Shown here piece by piece: positions 31,386-33,360 of a stretch of 33,360 nt of DNA. The stretch covers positions 78,185-111,544 of the forward strand of contig WELB01000116.1 in the NCBI GenBank assembly GCA_009602725.1, read 5' to 3'. The notes under the pieces are model-generated. The model was given only the letters and a program-made list of their open reading frames with translations. It was not told the origin of the DNA and did no database searches. Source of the DNA: Spirogloea muscicola. Lineage: Eukaryota; Streptophyta; Zygnematophyceae; Spirogloeales; Spirogloeaceae. The first letter of the stretch is position 1. Each line of letters begins with the position of its first letter. The position numbers were made by a program, and so were the translations under genes.

Positions 31386-32138
31386 ACGAAGCACTTTCTT
31401 TTGTTACAATCTGAGAAGCGAGTAATGTTATTGGCTTTGTAATTTCCAAACACTACACGGTTGTATAATCAAAGAGAATATGCGCACCCAAGAATATACC
31501 AAGCGCTGCTAATGTAGCAACCAAGCTATTGCTCTGAAAAGCACCTACCATGGTAAGAGATTCTTTCACAATGCTACTAGTACCAGGCAAACTCAAATTC
31601 GCTAAAGTGAAGAAGAGGAAGATCATATGAAGACTAGGCATGGTTGCTACCAACCTCCATAACATTGAAGCCGACGAGTTTTGTGACGATCATTCAAAGC
31701 CCCCACACATTTAGAAAAAGTGCTGATAATACAAGCCCATGACTTAGCATAATCCAGATACTTCCTTCAGTTTCCTGCATGTTGAGGCTAAAGACACCAC
31801 TAGTCACAAAATTCATATGTGCTGCCGAAGAGTAGGAAATTATCTTAATTAAGTCAAATTGTCTTACTGTTGTTCAAGAAGTTTATGCAATAGCAATTAC
31901 ACTCATTGTATGAATCAAGGGTGTAAAATTTAGAGTAGCATCGGGAAAAATAGGAATAGAGAATCGCAGGAAAACACAAGTTCCTAAATATAGTAAAGCA
32001 CCTGCTAAAATGGCAGAACCTGCAGTAGGTGCCTCCACGTGAGTTTTGGGTAACCAGATGTGAACTGGTACAACAGGAACCTTGACCGCAAAAGAAGCAA
32101 ATACAGCGATCCATGATAAATTTTGACGTCGAAGTGCA
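31386..32138 (-). pseudogene. nad4: Nuclear copy of mitochondrial nad4 (NADH dehydrogenase subunit 4), decayed
   Basis: The minus strand reads, in order, WIAVFASFAVKVPVVPVHIW, THVEAPTAGSAILAGALLYL, LRFSIPIFPDATLNFTPLIH, IKIISYSSAAHMNFVTSGVF, MLSHGLVLSALFL, DRHKTR, LFFTLANLSLPGTSSI, GAFQSNSLVATLAALGIFLG, LYNRVVFGNY and RFSDCNKR. These are the central and C-terminal parts of Nad4. TAA and TGA stops interrupt TS(L)TTVRQ, and a TGA stands where the family has Trp before LYNRV. There are at least three frameshifts: around 31715, around 31690 and near 31490. The stretch is AT-richer than its surroundings. On its right it abuts a GC-rich repeat. A mitochondrial insertion (NUMT) in nuclear DNA is the simplest reading. 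Confidence 0.9.
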
Positions 32139-32184
32139 CTTGCAGGCAGGCCGCGGCTTGGCTGCTACTTCTGGGTCTCGTCGG

Positions 32185-32420
32185 GGTGGCTGTTTTCCAC
32201 CTGCAAGTTTCTCCGACTTGCGGCGCTGACCCGGGGTTACTAAGCTCCCATACGCTGTAGTCTATTGCATAGCGGTGTGATTTTAGCGCCTTTTGGCCCT
32301 ATGGACCTCGTCCTATCATTCTGGGCTGGCTTTTCACAGCCCCAGCCCCCTTTGGACATCCCTTTGGGCTGGCCTCTCACAGCCATTGCCGTATATTGGA
32401 AGTGCTTTTTCTTCGAAAGT
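32185..32420 (+). repeat. Retroelement-tail repeat (family B)
   Basis: TTTCTCCGACTTGCGGCGCT and GGGGTTACTAAGCTCC match the end of the coding remnant elsewhere. The hairpin core GGGCTGGCTTTTCACAGCCC is at 32323-32342. A second half-core, GGGCTGGCCTCTCACAGCC, follows near 32366, so the tail is partly duplicated. Confidence 0.72.
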
Positions 32421-32474
32421 GCTCACTTTCGTGTGACACGGCCTGCCCAAGAATGTACGAACAAAAGGAATAGA

Positions 32475-32690
32475 AGAAAGTTGCTCTTCAAAGAGGGCGA
32501 GGGCTGTGCCAGCCCGAAATAATCGACAAGGTCCGAAGGGGCCGAAAGTTGCTGTCCCAAAGCTTTCCCTGTAGGATAATCACGTAGTAACCTCTAGTTA
32601 GGAGCCGCAAGTCAGAAAGACTAGAAGTAAATAGCTATTCCAATGTAAGGCAGTGGCTGCGAGAGGCCAGCCCCGAGCAGTAAGACAAAG
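32475..32690 (-). repeat. Retroelement-tail repeat (family B), inverted
   Basis: The minus strand reads AGTCTTTCTGACTTGCGGCT, CTAACTAGAGGTTACTACGT, CGGCCCCTTCGGACCTTGTC and GGGCTGGCACAGCCCTCGCC. It faces the forward copy at 32185. A further inverted GGGGCTGGCCTCTCGCAGCC piece is at about 32652-32674. Confidence 0.72.
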
Positions 32691-32696
32691 GGGCAA

Positions 32697-32710
32697 GGCG
32701 CGCGGTGCGC
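32697..32710 (+). repeat. GC-rich 14-mer
   Basis: GGCGCGCGGTGCGC, followed by a GAATGAAAGGAGGCCAATTC stretch. The copy at 31233-31246 has a similar flank ending GAGGCCAATTC. Confidence 0.6.
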
Positions 32711-33109
32711 GTGGAATGAAAGGAGGCCAATTCAAGCCAATACATTGTTCAGGCAGAAATTAGTGCCAACAAAAAGGACAAGGGCCGAAAGTGGCCAGAA
32801 AAGCGCACGGAGGCCCGTGGGTTGTGCAAGGGCGGTCCTAAACTGACTGGAAGACCGATGAATGGCGGTCCCGGGCCAGCCGTGGCTCTCGTCGGGTGGC
32901 CCGGAGGGCGAGAGGTGGCTGTGACGGGCCGAGCGCACCGCCGACGCGACGGCGAGCGTCGTCTCGGAGCGGGCTCGAGTCGCCGGCGCAGAGCCGGCGG
33001 GGGGCGGGAGGTGTCCGCCAGGATATTGGGGAGCGGCGGGACGACAGCGGGGGTGCCCGGCTCAGCCCACGGCCATAGTGGCGGCGGTTTCTAGTGGGCG
33101 GTGGGTCCC
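32711..33109. other. GC-rich intergenic sequence, probably element-derived
   Basis: No exon is recognised. GC content rises sharply from about 32810, just before a family B copy, as it does upstream of the coding remnant at 26560-27060. This may therefore be a diverged body of the same retroelement, but I cannot align it by eye. Confidence 0.35.
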
Positions 33110-33360
33110 GCGGTGGAGGGGATGTGCTTGGCCCGCGCGCTGCACCTGCGTGCAGGCAGAGCCCTCGCTGCTGCCTCTGGCTCTGGCCAGGGGACCCGCT
33201 TCCAGGAACCCAGTCTCTCTGACCTGAGGCTGCTTAGCAGGGGTTACTGAGTGCTTCGTAGCTGCTTCGCTTCTTTTCTGTGCTTGTTGTTCTTCGTACT
33301 TCCCCTGGCCCCTTCTCGTCCTTTGTACATTCTTTTCTGGGCTGGCTTTTTCCAGCCCCT
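33110..33360 (+). mobile_element. Retroelement 3' end (family B), cut by the window edge
   Basis: The reading LARALHLRAGRALAAASGSG matches MARALHLRAGRALAAASGPS of the inverted copy at 26560-26610. GACCCGCTTCCAGGAACC, GGGGTTACTGAGTGCTTCGT and CCCTGGCCCCTTCTCGTCC follow, then GGGCTGGCTTTTTCCAGCCC. The homology starts in the last coding codons, so this copy too is 5' truncated or diverged upstream. Confidence 0.7.

Overview
The window is nuclear DNA of a photosynthetic eukaryote, most likely a green alga. I lean towards the streptophyte side, but this is inference. All genes carry GT-AG introns. The reconstructed proteins resemble land-plant or green-algal families: a UBC16/UBE2W-type E2, a MIA/PDR2-type P5A ATPase, a plastid DUF4079 protein and glutathionyl-hydroquinone reductase. 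First exons are very GC-rich with CGG/GCG runs. A decayed fragment of mitochondrial nad4 lies near the right end. There are no operons, Shine-Dalgarno sites or CRISPR arrays, and I recognised no tRNA or rRNA gene.

Layout. 57-1963 (+): E2 enzyme, 6 exons, 159 aa. 3240-5742 (+): selenocysteine lyase/NifS-like PLP enzyme, 7 exons, 394 aa. 6598-15379 (-): P5A-type ATPase, 24 exons, 1255 aa, convergent with the lyase. 16226-18237 (+): DUF4079 plastid membrane protein, 6 exons, 320 aa, divergent from the ATPase. 20249-23543 (+): a single gene encoding two fused glutathionyl-hydroquinone reductase domains, with the first exon unresolved. 23544-27060: repeat cluster with fold-back elements, a GA microsatellite, retroelement tails and a degenerate reverse-transcriptase C-terminal region. 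27648-29665 (+): an inorganic-pyrophosphatase-like protein whose metal ligands are largely replaced, behind a long low-complexity N-terminal part. 29666-33360: gene-poor, with a minisatellite, the nad4 insertion and more retroelement tails.

I rebuilt exon structures by hand from splice sites, reading-frame phase and family knowledge. All junctions listed keep frame. The genes do not form one pathway. The two most unusual objects are the fused double GHR, whose second domain has a CPWC instead of a CPWA active site, and the probable pyrophosphatase pseudoenzyme. Two dispersed repeat families explain most of the intergenic sequence. One of them lies just upstream of two genes in the same orientation.
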